The notes below the pieces were generated by a model. That model was not told where the DNA came from. It saw only the letters and a program-made list of their open reading frames with translations, and did no database searches. From Hormiphora californensis (lineage: Eukaryota; Ctenophora; Tentaculata; Cydippida; Pleurobrachiidae): a DNA stretch of 64,000 nucleotides. Below, one piece after another: positions 15,500-28,378 of the stretch. A program made the translations under genes and the position numbers. The DNA is taken from NCBI GenBank assembly GCA_020137815.1, contig CM035360.1, positions 6,142,059 to 6,206,058 on the forward strand, read 5' to 3'. Position 1 is the stretch's first letter, and each line of letters opens with the position of its first letter.

Positions 15500-16015
15500 T
15501 TAGGTTTGCATTTCGGATACCCTGACAGGCGCCTCCGGGTAAATAATACATGTAACTAAAAAGACTGCTAGTAACACTATCATTATATATTGGGATAATA
15601 AGGCTGTCGCCATTAATCTTGTTACAGAGTTGTGTGTTACATAAATCTCAGAATCACACACACTGACATTACTACCAACTAGCGTTGCACAAGCTGTCAA
15701 CAGTGCAACTCCTTCCTCCATCTCTCTCTACTGGAAACTCCCTCTCTACTGGAGCTCTGCTGTGCAAGCTTCTACTGCTGTAAAGCTCTTTGCAGTAATT
15801 ATTACCGGCAGGGCCTTTGTGGCAGTGCAAGTGAGTGTATCGAGAGGTGGGGCCGTGAGGGGGTTCTCATTGGTGAATGCTGTTAGAGGTGTCAAACAAC
15901 ACCTCCCAGTGCACACTGAGATGGAGTCACACACAAATAGCACAACCAACACAGTTCGGTAGAAAGCAGAAGTACTGTCAGAGCATTGACCTGACCTTAT
16001 TCTCATTTCTTTCAA
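15500..16015 (-). pseudogene. Small membrane protein remnant with two in-frame TAG codons
   Basis: One minus-strand frame of 172 codons, broken only by TAG at 15748-15746 and 15730-15728. The first part (from ATG 16015) has a signal-like hydrophobic run (TVLVVLFVCDSISVC) and several Cys. The second part holds more Cys and ends in a membrane segment (YIMIVLLAVFLVTCIIY) with a short tail. The order signal, Cys-bearing ectodomain, TM, tail looks like a small type I membrane protein. The stops fall in two near-identical 18-nt copies of CAGTAGAGAGRGAG. It could be a true pseudogene or a chance frame; it lies just upstream of the - strand gene start. Confidence 0.4.
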
Positions 16016-16050
16016 AGAGAACCGCGATCAGAGCATTGGCCTGACAGCAC
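15976..16050 (+). repeat. 75-bp repeat with paired CAGAGCATTGGCCTGAC words, copy 2
   Basis: Same arrangement and orientation as 4297-4372: CTGTCAGAGCATTGACCTGA, a TATTCTCAT...GAGAAC core, then GATCAGAGCATTGGCCTGAC. It overlaps the 5' part of the small membrane-protein remnant. Confidence 0.7.
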
Positions 16051-17129
16051 TGACCGCTATGTTGTCGGAGAAGAAAGAGAAGAGGGACGGAGAGGGAAGA
16101 TTGGTCAGTGGTCAGGCGGACAAAGAAGAGTGGTCAGGCTAAAGAGAAGAGGGGCCAGGTATCAACCTGGCTTGTTAAGTAACTTGAGTAACAAACTCAA
16201 CAAAACCTGACAGAAGACGCATATAATAACAATGAAGGAATGGCAAAACTAACATGTCACAACTAATATGTCACAACTACTAACTACTCAGTGAAGGTGT
16301 AATGATTCACTTTGGATTCCTTTAGTTGCCCATCCTGTTTTTCTCGGGGGAAGCCTCTATATGCTCCTGTCAAAAACACAGCAGATCTCGCATTCCTAAC
16401 CCGCCTGAGCGTTTACTGGAGAGAGAGAAGGAATTGTGGGCAATTCATATTCAATAAACTAGTTGTCGAGGGAATTGTCGTTGATGGATAAACATGAAGG
16501 GTATATCTGGTAGGGGATGAGTTGAAGGATCTCTATTAAGTTGAACTCAGGGATATCGGAAAACCTCTCGACATAGAATAGGAAAACCTTTCGACAGTAT
16601 TATAAACTAATTAAATATATGTGAAAGAGAAAATAATTACAGGTTTTCTACCACAAACATAATTAAAGGTGAAGCTATATAAAGTTCACAAAAACAAAAT
16701 GCTGACTGTTATGAAGTGCCATGTGAAAATAGCCGACACTGATAGTACAGCTGCAGCAGCTCAGCCGCTAATAACACTGAGCTCAGTTCCCCTCTCTGAT
16801 AATGAGAACCTGTCTGAACTCTGAACTCTGGAGAGAGAGAGAGAGATAGAGAGTGGGAGAAAGAGAGGGAGGAGGAGAAAGAGAGGGAGAGTGGAAATAG
16901 AGGGCCTGGCTCAGAGAGGAGGGCCATACTGCTGCTGCAGCAGTAGTCTGGTGTAGACAGAAGTTGAATGAAAAAAGAGGAGGGAGAGTGGGAACGAGAA
17001 AGAGAGAGAAATGGCCTTTCCACTTCTTGATGTTAGACGTTTATAATTGGTCGCAATTAATTTTTCTGCCATGCAAGAGAGCTTGTAAATATAGCAGCAT
17101 GAATTTCAACTCTATCAATGAGAAAATTC
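16051..17129. other. Intergenic, purine-rich patches
   Basis: Unique sequence with GA-rich patches at 16060-16160 and 16830-17010. I find no exon, RNA gene or repeat family member here. Confidence 0.6.
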
Positions 17130-18631
17130 GGTAGTATGGTAGTTAAGGTCGTGCGCACTTTTTGGCGCCATTTGGCGCCAAATTGGCGCCATTTTGGCGC
17201 CATTTTGGCGCCACGTGGCGCCACGTGGCGATATTTTAGCGCCAAATGGCGCCAAAATTTGGCGACTGCGCACAACCGCCAATTTGGCGCCAAAATGGCG
17301 CCAAGTTGGCGATTTTTTGGCGCCAAATGGCGCCACGTGGCGCCACGTGGCGATGGTAAATCGCCAAGTGTTGGCGGTATTTGGCGGTACCGCCACGTGG
17401 CGATGCGAATTTGTCTGAATAAACTGTGTCCATCGCCAAGTGGCGCCAAATTGGCGCCAAATTGGCGCCATGTACTTTTCACTCTTGGCGCCAAATTGGC
17501 GCCAAATTGGCGCCACTTGGCGAGTGGGAACGTTCAGAAGCGGAAATTAACCACCTCTTTGGCGCAATTTTGGCGCCAAATTGGCGCTGCTTGGCGATAG
17601 GCGCCAATTTGGCGCCAAGTGGTGCTGCTTAGCGCCAATTTAGCGCCAAATTGGCGATTGGATACAAATCGCCAACTTAGCGCCAATTTGGCGCCAATTT
17701 GGCGACTGGCGCCAATTTAGCGCCAATTTGGCGCCAAATGGCGCTACTTGGCGCCAAATTGGCGCCAAATTGGCGATTGGATACAAATCGCCAACTTAGC
17801 GCTAAATTGGCGATTTGTATCCAATCGCCAATTTGGCGCTAATTTGGCGCCAAGCAGCGCCATTTGGCGCCAAATTGGCGCTAAATTGGCGCCAGTCGCC
17901 ATTTTGGCGCCAATTTGGCGCTTAGTTGGCGATTTTTATCCAATCGCCAATTTGGCGCTAAATTGGCGCCAAGCAGCGCCATTTGGCGCCAAATTGGCGC
18001 TAATTTGGCGTCAATCGCCATTTTGGCGCCAAATTGGCGCTAAGTTGGCGGCAATCGCCAAGCAGCGCTAAGTTGGCGATTTGTGTCCAATCGCCAATTT
18101 GGCGCCAAATTGGCGCTAAGTTGGCGGCAATCGCCAAGCAGCGCCAATTTGGCGCCAATTTGGCGCTAAGTTGGCGATTTGTATCTAATCGCCAATTTAG
18201 CGCCAAATTGGCGCCACATGGCGCCATTTGGCGCCACTTGGCGATAGGAATTCCTCTGATGGACGTTATGAATATTTGGAATTTTAGGTACTATCGCCAA
18301 TTTGGCGCCAATTTGGCGCCACTTGGCGATGGACACAGTTTATTCAGACAAATTCGCATCGCCACGTGGCGGTACCGCCAAATACCGCCAACACTTGGCG
18401 ATTTACCATCGCCACGTGGCGCCACTTGGCGCCACGTGGCGCCATTTGGCGCCAAAAAATCGCCAACTTGGCGCCATTTTGGCGCCAAATTGGCGGTTGT
18501 GCGCAGTCGCCAAATTTTGGCGCCATTTGGCGCTAAAATATCGCCACGTGGCGCCACGTGGCGCCAAAATGGCGCCAATTTGGCGCCAAATGGCGCCAAA
18601 AAGTGCGCACGACCTTAACTACCATACTACC
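17130..18631. mobile_element. DNA element built of TTTGGCGCCAAA words, 8-bp TSD
   Basis: Ends are GGTAGTATGGTAGTTAAGGT and its reverse complement. GAAAATTC flanks both sides (17122-17129 and 18632-18639), a perfect 8-bp duplication. The outer 340 bp of each side are inverted copies of each other. Nearly all of the interior is GGCGCC palindromes in TTTGGCGCCAAA or TTGGCGCTAA context, several dozen copies, with short breaks such as GGATACAAATCGCCAA. Long ORFs reading MAPxWRQxGAK on both strands come only from this repeat and are not genes. Confidence 0.85.
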
Positions 18632-18639
18632 GAAAATTC

Positions 18640-19157
18640 GGTGCAGTATAACATCTCGCAGCATTCCAAGCGAGTTTTGACATTATCACACATGAAAATT
18701 GAGTTATTACTCCGCAAATTTAGTTACCCAATATTATAATTTTAACACGAAACCCCAGCAGAATTAATTATTCAAATTAATTGTAGAAGCAAGTTAAATA
18801 ATCGGAAATTAATCGTTTTAGGATGGCAAATGAACCAGTTATGAAAATGGTACCTAATCTTCAATCGTTCCCTGAACAAGAAATGACATGGAGCTTGCAC
18901 TACAGAAAGTCTCTACTACAACCTCTCAGCAACCTCTCTACACCATCTCAGCTTCTACTAAAACTTTACTTCTAAAGTCATATGCAGGGTAAGTACAAAC
19001 TAACAAGTAGAAACACTGTGTACTGTACCTGGGCACTGCCCGATCACACAGTTTGCAGTCTCGATCACGGTGCCTCAGATCCTGTTGTGAATTCTCAAAA
19101 TTTAAGATTGTGGCTGTGGCGAATGAATAACTATTCCTACGTTCGATCTAAGTTATA
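18640..19157. other. Intergenic, no confident feature
   Basis: Contains one 48-codon plus-strand frame from ATG 18823 (MANEPVMKMVPNLQSFPEQE...) after a TTTTAG; nothing else supports it as an exon. Confidence 0.5.
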
Positions 19158-19556
19158 GAGACATGTTAACTAGAAAAGGTAGTGTTGAATAGAGACATGT
19201 TAACTAGAAAAGGTAGTGTTGAATAGAGACAGGTTAACTAGAAAAGGTAGTGTTGAATAGAGACATGTTAACTAGAAAAGGTAGTGTTGAATAGAGACAT
19301 GTTAACTAGAAAAGGTAGTGTTGAATAGAGACATGTTAACTAGAAAAGGTAGTGTTGAATAGAGACATGTTAACTAGAAAAGGTAGTGTTGAATAGAGAC
19401 ATGTTAACTAGAAAAGGTAGTGTTGAATAGAGACATGTTAACTAGAAAAGGTATTGTTGAATAGAGACATGTTAACTAGAAAAGGGTTCAATAGAGACAT
19501 GTTAACTAGAAAAGATATTGTTGAATAGAGACATGTTAACTAGAAAAGGTAGTGTG
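19158..19556 (+). repeat. 34-bp minisatellite, about 12 copies
   Basis: Unit TAGAGACATGTTAACTAGAA plus AAGGTAGTGTTGAA. Copies are near-identical; one is shortened near 19485 and a few carry ATATTG or AGGTTA variants. Confidence 0.95.
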
Positions 19557-19679
19557 AGCGTGGTGAGTTCCTCAAGGCTACAAGCATGCTGAGTTGGAGC
19601 GAAATGTGTGAGTCAGATTTACCAGCAGTGGGAGAGAAATAAAAAGAGAGAGTGAAAGAGAGAGATATATAGAGAGAGG

Positions 19680-19816
<137 letters not shown>

Positions 19817-19954
19817 ATAGATAGATATTAGATAGAGAAAGAGAGAGAAATGGAAAGTGAAAGAAGGAACCCTACAATTAGTGCACAGTAATTCCTTCCA
19901 ACAGCTGCAGTAGCTGACCTTATAGTAGTTGTAGTTGAGGCTATAGCCCTTCTC

Positions 19955-20021
<67 letters not shown>

Positions 20022-20665
20022 CTCTCTCTCTCTCTAAAAATTGAAGTAGTAGAGGGTGAATTGGAATGAAGTTAAGAGTGGAGGTGAAATACAAAGCACA
20101 GAGTGAATGGTAGAAGTGAATACAAATGAAATTGAAGTGTGAAATAGTGATAGAGTGAGTTGTGAAATTACAATAGAAGAGGTGGAAATAATAGTGAAAT
20201 ACCATAGAGAGTGAAGTGGAAGTGATGAAATACAAAGAAAAGAAAACATACGAGGGGGCTTTGTTTCCCTTTGTATAATTGTAGGGTGTTTATGTATTGA
20301 GACGGACCCTTAGGCCGGATGGTCATGGTTTTATGATAGCCGGCCATGGTTAGTTATAGCCCATTTTATATTATAAATAGATCGGACCAATCGGTAACCC
20401 AGTAGAGTGCACAGGAACAGTGGGCTCTGTGATATGTGGATTGTGGGCGGGTGGAAGGTGGGTGTAGATGGGGGGGGTGGGGTCGGGGGCCGGTCATGTG
20501 GTGCGTGGGAGGGCGTGCCGGTGTGGTGTTTTGGAGGGGTGGTATAGTTTTTGGGTTGGGTGGTGTTTTGTATAACACAAATTTACAACAGTTTTTCATC
20601 TATCTCTCTCTCTCTCTATCTCTCTCTCTCTATCTCCTCTCTCTCTCTCTCTCTCTTCTCTCTCC

Positions 20666-20708
<43 letters not shown>

Positions 20709-20981
20709 CGAATACACGCACTATCCGACGGCGGGCGTGAGCCCGCCTCGGACAGGTAAGATCCCCTAATTCCGGATGCATTGTCACACCTAAGGAAAAA
20801 AGGGGGTACCTGAATAAAGATAACTACGGAACCCAGAAGGGCGGGGAGATATAAGGGTAGCAAAATGATAATGAACTCGGTTAAATAGGATGTTACCCCG
20901 CCATAATGAGTACATAAAATGGTCTCAAAAAATATTTAATAAACATAGGGACACACAAAATGAAAACTCTACATCTAGGGA
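19817..20981. other. Intergenic with two CT tracts
   Basis: (CT)n at 19950-20036 and 20601-20705, a G-rich stretch at 20440-20560, and a short hairpin GGCGGGCGTGAGCCCGCC at 20730. No gene seen. Confidence 0.6.
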
Positions 20982-21756
20982 GGGGCACAAGAGGGGAACA
21001 GCAGGCTTAGGAGAGAAAGGGTCCGAGTTCTGCACCCCGTACCCAAGGGACAGAGGAAGCGGAGGGGAGACGACCTGCCTAAACCACTCTCTTGTGCCCC
21101 GCGTAAAGTAAACATGTGGGCACAGGGGGTTGACGTTACTATGAGAAAGTGAGCTAAAAGTGAACAGGGAGATAGGATTACAACCCACTGTGCCCAAATC
21201 CTACCTTAAAACTACTCACAGCCGCTATAGTAATACCAACAATGGTCAGATAACATCGAAACATAAAGAAGTCTAACGCTAGGGTGGAGCCCAGGAAGGG
21301 AACGGCAGGTTTAGAGAAAGAAAGGGAAGCGAGTAGCTACCTGCCTAAACCGCTTTCTTGGGCTCCGGAAACAAATACAAGTGGGCACAGGGGATTGACG
21401 TCACTAGGGAAGTGGAACTGAAAGCGGAAAGGGGGCATAGTTATTACAACCCACTGTGCCCAAAGCTTAACTTAAACTACCCACAGCCACTAGATGGACA
21501 TAACGATATAGGCCCCAAATACCACTGAAGTCGGTTGGCACAATATAAACATAAAGAAGTCTAGAGCTAGAGAGGAGCCCAAGAAGGGAACGACAGGTTT
21601 AGAGAACGAAAGGGGAGCGAGCGGGAAGCTACCTGCCTAAACCACTCTCTTGGGCTCCGGAAAAATTAAAACATATGGGCGCAGAGGATTGACGTCACTA
21701 GGAAAAGTGGAACTGAAAGCGGACAGGGGAAATAGTTATTACAATCCTCTGTGCCC
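20982..21756 (-). repeat. Three tandem units, each with two long hairpins
   Basis: Units start at 20982, 21286 and 21574 (spacing about 290-304 bp). Hairpin A pairs GGGGCACAAGAG with CTCTTGTGCCCC in unit 1 and GGAGCCCAAGA with TCTTGGGCTCC in unit 3, with an inner GGTTTAG/CTAAACC helix. Hairpin B pairs GGGCACAG...TTG with CAA...CTGTGCCC and carries a TTGACGT(C/T)ACTA loop start. Stem changes are compensated between units. The array lies directly downstream (minus sense) of the retrotransposon ORF, so it is probably its 3' UTR. Confidence 0.75.
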
Positions 21757-21868
21757 AAAACTTAACTTAGACTACAAAATAACAATATTACATGTCAAGG
21801 AAATTCCTCAGAATATAGAGGATGCGAATAGGACAGTTTTCTGCAACTGGGAAGACGAGATGCGTTGG

Positions 21869-24800
21869 TCAACCGGGATAGATACTCTGGGAGTTTATCC
21901 GTACACCGCCGAGCGTGCCTATTACTATAGGCACGACCGTTACCTTAGATAACCCCCAGATGCTCTGGATTTCTCTCCGAAGCTCCTGGTACTTCTGAAC
22001 CTTTTCGATTTCTCGATCTGCAACAAGCCGTTCTTTTGGCACAGCCACATCCACGATAATCGCTTCCTTCTTCCGTTTGTCAACAAGCACCAAATCAGGT
22101 TTACAGGCCTGTATAGTTCTGTCACATTGGATAAGGAAAGTCCCATAAGATCTTATAGCGTTCATTCTCTAGTACCTTTTCTGCATAATGAAGAGAAACC
22201 AAGGAGTGGTAGTCTCGAACCCAGAATCGATACACATACCCCAATGTATCGCAGCCGCAACTCGATCATGCCGTTTGTTTATATTCAGAGTTAGCTAGCT
22301 TTTGGCAATTGCTAAGTATGTGCTCCACCGATTCATTGTGTTCACGACAGATTAGCACAGCGGAGAAGTATCAGCGCTCTCTGAATGATTGCTCGTAACC
22401 AATTAGTTGGTAGAGCCTGGTCCTGAGCAGCAAATATGACTGCTTCTGTATTCTTTGGCATGCTCGTTTAAGGAGCCAGGACCAAGTTTCATTCAGAGAA
22501 CACCCGCCCTCCTCTAACGTTGCAGGAACCTGCCATGAACCGGTTTAGCCTTCCACATATCGATCAACCGGTTCTTCGTGTTGCAATTTAAGTACCTCTC
22601 CGTCCTCTGGATCCCTAAGAAGCATACCTTCGACGTTCATCGCAGAGAGAGGCTCTTGAAGTTTAGAATCGTTAGAGTCATTGAAAAATGAAGTCAACGC
22701 TACCTCTCTCTAACGATAACATCTTCCATGCGTTGGAGACCCTACCTCCCCCTTTCCGGCTGACCGTAAAGACGATCCACATCGCTATATTGGCTGTGGA
22801 TGGCACCCGATTTGCGAAGTAGTTTACGTGTCGTGTGTATCAAGACCCTTAGTCTCCGTTACTGTCCAGGACAGAATACCTGCACCGTATCTGATAACTG
22901 GGACCCGCCAACTATTTATAGCAGTAATAAGATTTCTGCTAGTAAGAGAGGATTTAAGGAGCAGTTTTAATACGGCGAAAATATTCCGTGGGAAGTAATC
23001 TCTTCATACGCTTATTAAGGATAATATCAGTTTCTAAAATACCTAAATACCATAACCCCCTTCCTCGACTTCAGGGAGGGCAGAACCATCCGGAAGGGAT
23101 ATGCCGTCCAGTATTACTCTCTGGCCATTAACCACATGCACAGTACCACATTTACTCAGTCCAAACTCCATGTTGATGTCTCTGCTAAATTTAGCAGTGA
23201 CCTCTAGGAGTGAGCTAAGCTCAGCAGCATGCACACTGCGGCCATATAGTTTCAGGTCGTCCATATATAGGCGGTGATTGATATTGGTTCATCGCCCGAT
23301 GGTAAGAGAACTTTAAAACCAGAGTCAGAGCGGCTCAGAAGATAAGATAGGGGGATAAGAGCAATAATAAAGTGTATGGGGGGGGAGACTGAATCACCCT
23401 GGAACAGACCACGCTTGATGGGGACCTACCTAGGTCTCTGCCGCTAAGGAAAGATTACGGAACACTGGGAAAAGGAAGTTCTAAAGAAAGAAATAATGGA
23501 CGGGTTGTATCTTGCATAGTGACATAGAATCTAAGATCCAAGAGTGAGGGACCGAGTCGTAGGCCTTTTTGTAATCGATAAAGGACATGTGAACAGATCG
23601 CTTAAGTCTCTAGCTTGCCTAAGGATCAATTTATCAATAAGGAGCTGCTTTTGCATCCCGGCTGTTCCGTTTGCATCCTTTTTGTTCCTCGGGAAGAGCC
23701 CGTTAGCGTCTAGGTGCGAATAAATCTGGTCTGCAAGGATGCCTGTGGTAAGCTTCCAGATGTTAGGTAAGCAGTAATAGGCCTGAAGTTGCTCGGATCA
23801 TGGAATCCCTTACCAGGATCCTTCATAAGTAAGAAGGTCCTTCCTTCGGTCATCCAGCTAGGTATATTACCAGTAAGAAGACTCTCTGAAATGAGAGTAG
23901 CCAACCGGCTATGAAGACAACAACGTGCTTGAGCCAGAATCCGTGGAGGCCATCGATTCCGGGGCCGGTCCAGTTGCTCATCCCTTTGACTCGGGCGGCA
24001 ACTGTTTCCAGGGCAATTGAGAAATCGGGCTGGGGCACCACTGTATTCATCTCTGTTTCAACTGTGGGTAGCCAATCGGCTTCAGTGTTGTACCCCATCT
24101 CGCTTCCCCAAATGGCTCCCCAGAAACCGGTTGTACTCCTCCGGATCCGCTCTGCAGCAAGTTTGTGTTTGCGGATCAGGAGGGTGTGCCTAAAGATCTA
24201 TAAAAGTTACGCTGGTGGGTCTCAAAGAGTGGTTCTGCCGATATGTCTGCGATTTTTTGTTGTATCTCCTTATCTTCGCAGATTTGGCCAAGAGACGCTG
24301 TTTGACCTCTTCGATGGTGGTAGGGAGACCTTACACTTAAGTAGGGGATACCGACGGTTAAGCTCCAACGGGTAGACTCCTTTAGCCGTTTACCTTGTGA
24401 CATTTCCGTTAACCTGGAAAGATCTCCCCGCAGTAGGAGGACGGACCGATCTAGTCTGCGTTTCCACACGGAGCTTTAACCTTCTTGGTATTGGCATTAG
24501 GAGAATCTGAATCTGCATCCCGCGGAGGAGGTTCACCAATTCTATCCCGACAGTGTGAGCAACAGCTAGGAGTAGTGTGTTGAGTGATGTGAGTGTGGGT
24601 GTAGGGATGCGTACAATGGCTGGTGTGATGTGGTCTATCTGTCCCGTATGTCCTTCCACCTTCGGTGTCTTAGATCCTTGACTTTGATCGATGAGGGATC
24701 ATCCATGAGATCAATTAGTTTCTCTTTAACAGACACAATCTGGGCTTCCGTAAGTTGTGGGTGTTGTACTCACGGGGTGGTGAGTGTGGCGGGGAATGTG

Positions 24801-25492
24801 GTTGCTGAACAGGACGGGCGGGTGCTTTGGGGTTGTGGAGGTGGGTGGGGTGGGTTGACGTTATTGTCGTGAATTGCATCTGGGCTGACTGGCACCGTTG
24901 TGTTCGATTGCAGTCCGGATCTCGTTGAGGACTTGGGCAGATAAGCGCCCGGACTGGGTAGTGTAGCGAAACTGAGTACTTAACTGTGAAGCGGTGCGAG
25001 TAGGGTGGTGAGCAGGATGGGTGTTCCATTTTAAGGCCACACGATTCCATATACCTCTCTGTTCGGTTCAGACTGCCAATGCAACTGGATGAGAAGTGTG
25101 ATCATGTCATGTGACCATGTGGATTCGATTTGATTGGGTAGTACTCTGTAGTCTGTGGCATGGAGCCAGGGGAGGTGTAGCTTGTGACTGGAGAGATAGG
25201 GGTGACTGTGAGTGTGGGGGTGGGGGGATGATTGTGAGGGTGATGTGAAAGGGGGGGGTGGTTGTGAAGGTGGGGTGATGTGAAGGTGGGGGCGGGTTGG
25301 GTGTGTGGCTGTGGAGATGGGGGCGGGGGTGACTGTGTAAGTGATGTGGGGTTGGGTCTGGGGGTGGTAAATCAGTGTGTGAAGGTGACAGTGGGCTGTG
25401 GGGTGGTTAAAGTGTAGGACTTGTGACGGCCGCTGACTGCCCTGCGGCAGGACTAGGTGAAGTGAGATCTGTGAAAGTGTCTGTGTGCTCAT
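21869..25492 (-). pseudogene. Non-LTR retrotransposon, RT + restriction-like endonuclease, broken
   Basis: On the minus strand in order: a Pro/Thr/His-rich start (25492-25031); GPGIDGLHGFWLKHV (about 23960), an RT block-1 type motif; WMTEGRTFLLMKDPGKG...NFRPIT (23850-23760), the next RT block; MDDLKLYGRS (23264), the catalytic xxDD block; and, after a gap, CKPDLVLVDKRKKEAIIVDV (22100), matching the PD...(D/E)xK layout of restriction-like endonucleases at the C-terminus of R2/R4-type elements. The parts lie in different frames with several stops, so the copy is dead. Family level (R2/R4-like, RLE class) is inferred from domain order. Confidence 0.8.
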
Positions 25493-26054
25493 AGGGATTG
25501 ATAAGAGGTAGAGGACCTGATGACAAAGGATTAGATAATTCCGACTGGACTATGGACTGGATTTGTAATTTTTTGAATCGGAAATCATTTTTGAAGAATT
25601 CATGATGGATCGGATTTGTCCGGCTAGGGCTTTACCAGTTCTGTGGGGATGGCCCGCATCCTCCCATAGCCGTTCTAGTCTTTCCAGACCCCAGCCGTAC
25701 CTGGTCGGCTTCTATGGTGACAAAATAACAAACAAATGTTATCAGCCTCCGACCACTTAGTACGGGATGAGGATAAAGATGACATATTAACAATTATATA
25801 TAACAAAAGATTGAGTTTCAACGATTCACCAACTACCATATAGATATTTCTAATCAGTAATCGGTGGGACATGCGTCCACCTGGATAATACGCTAGGGAG
25901 AAAAAACTGCTCTGGCCGTTGCCCCGCTCACCCAGAGCCGGGGGAATTAAGCCCCAGTGTAGCCTTCGTTATTGGTTACTTAACCGTAACCAACATACCG
26001 TCGGCACAGACGACATCTCTTCTTCAGCCTCTCTATCTCTTCTCATCTCCTCTC

Positions 26055-26102
<48 letters not shown>

Positions 26103-27094
26103 ATCTCTTTCTTTGTCACATTTCTCTCTTTCCTGTGTTAGATCTCTCCTTTTCTCCAAACAAGATCAGCTCTCTGTATTCCTAAATTGAACACACTATA
26201 TGGTAGCCAAGCTCACTGTACCATGAGCCAACCTTCTGAAAATCTAATCGTCAAATCAGATTGGGGTATTAGTAGACGAAATGATTTTACACATACAATA
26301 TCACACAAACAAGCTAGCTGGGTTTATGATTCTACTTCTGCAAACACGCAGTACAACTCAAATAATTGGGCAACTAGGTAGACCGCACCCAACAGTACCA
26401 TAAGGAGGAGGGTCTAGAGAGACCGCACACAGAAACACCAGGGTCCAGGAGGGTCTAGGCGTACGATGTACGTGACTGTCTACAACATTATGCAGCACAC
26501 ATGGGTAATGGAAAGAGAGAGAGGGACAGAGGGTGATAGTGGGATACCAGGAAGTATGCTGCTGATTGAATATACGCTTCATACTAAGATCATACCAGCC
26601 ACACCATGCATGGCCGTATATATCAGGCTACTTCATGATATGATAAAGGCACGTCATTTTATCGGTAGGTTGTAAGAAAGGTTACAGTAGGGCGCAGTCT
26701 GACACTCTGCACGTGTCTCTAAGCGGCACTTATGAAACATGAATCTTATGGATATAAAACAAGAAGTAATAATTAATTAGTTAGGACATGCAAAACAAGC
26801 AAATATATCGCCGATGCTATCTCTGAAAGCAATGTCACGGTTTTTAAAAGCCGCCCCAACACGCACATTAGAGGCACGATCATGAAGAGCTGTCATTATA
26901 AGTCACGACACTGGTGTGTGTCACCCAGTGTTGGAGACACGCAGTATAAAGCAGCCAAGTTCCCACCCCTCTTTCAAGCAGGCTTTTTCTCATTATATGG
27001 AATGTTAAAGCTATCTCTCTCCCTTCGACAAGAGAAGCTGCAAAGAAAGTTAGGCGATGACATCTCTCCGCAAGAGGAATGGAAGGGAGGGGAG

Positions 27095-27175
<81 letters not shown>

Positions 27176-28301
27176 GAGAGAGAGAGCTGGGGGGGATACT
27201 CTATCTCTCTCATCTCTCTCTCTCTCTCTCTCTATCGCCTCTTCTTATAATATATATAGATTTCTCGACCCTCGACAGTCTGTCAGCCGGACGAGGGAGA
27301 CAGACCGGATAGGATCCTGTTAGATAGGATCCGACTCTGCTAGGGCAGAGAGAGAGAAGGAGGCCCGAGAGAGAGGAGGTGGGGGGGAAGCGAGAGAGCG
27401 AGCGAGAGAGAGAGCGAGAGAGAGAGAGAGATAGAGAGAAGCAGAGAGAGAAGAGGAGAGAGAGAAGAGAGCGAGATCTCTCTCCCGTTTCTATATATTT
27501 TTTACTTATCATGGTACGTGACGAGGGCACATAGGATCTAGGTTGTTCGTCAATATGCGATGTCAAAAATGTCCAGTTGACTACATACTGCAAGCTTTAC
27601 TGTCAGTATGGTGGGCACAGAATTGGAATAGAGCACCAGAGATTGGGTGTTCGCAGTATCGGTTAATACCGAGTTGCACTGGATGCTTGCAAGAGAGAGA
27701 GATATATCCCGTCAATCCACCTCCACAGGTTGTTATATAGACGCGTTGTAAGACTTAGCCCGCCGACCGCCTTCGTGATTGATTGAAAGCAAAATAGGTC
27801 AGGCAAGTGCGGACAGGGTTCACAGTGACTGAAGTGAGGAACGCCAATTGGACATGATCACTTTTGAATTTGTAAAAAAAAAAAAAAAGAGTTAAATCGC
27901 ATGATTGATTCGTTGGGTATTGTACGCCGATTGCTCTATGGTGTGATCCCAGCTTGGTTGTTTCCTATTGTTGCTTTGCTCGACCCCTGTTTCCCTGCAC
28001 CCCACACTTTTTTCATAAAGAAAAAAGGGTTTGAACAAAGAAATCTTACTGTAGTCCATACTTTCATTTTACTAAAATAATTTTATTCGTTTTCATCTAT
28101 TATATCGTTTTAAAACTTTTCTTGTTCTCCTCCGATTTTACGAAGAAGAAAAATATTAGTCGGTCTACGATAGCGCAGTAGTTGCATTTTGCAACTTAGT
28201 TGACAACAGAAAGTTACAAACCCTGTACACCGAAATAGAGATAGCTCGGTAGAGAGAGAGAGAAACGGGAGAGAGAAAGAGAGAGGGAGAGGGAGAGAGA
28301 A

Positions 28302-28378
<77 letters not shown>

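Noticed and set aside
17057-18739. Long ORFs on both strands reading MAPxWRQxGAK
   Set aside because: Made by GGCGCCAAAT repeats of the element; both strands and several frames are open at once.
18823-18976. 48-codon ORF MANEPVMKMV after TTTTAG
   Set aside because: No partner exon, no homology I recognise, no strong donor.
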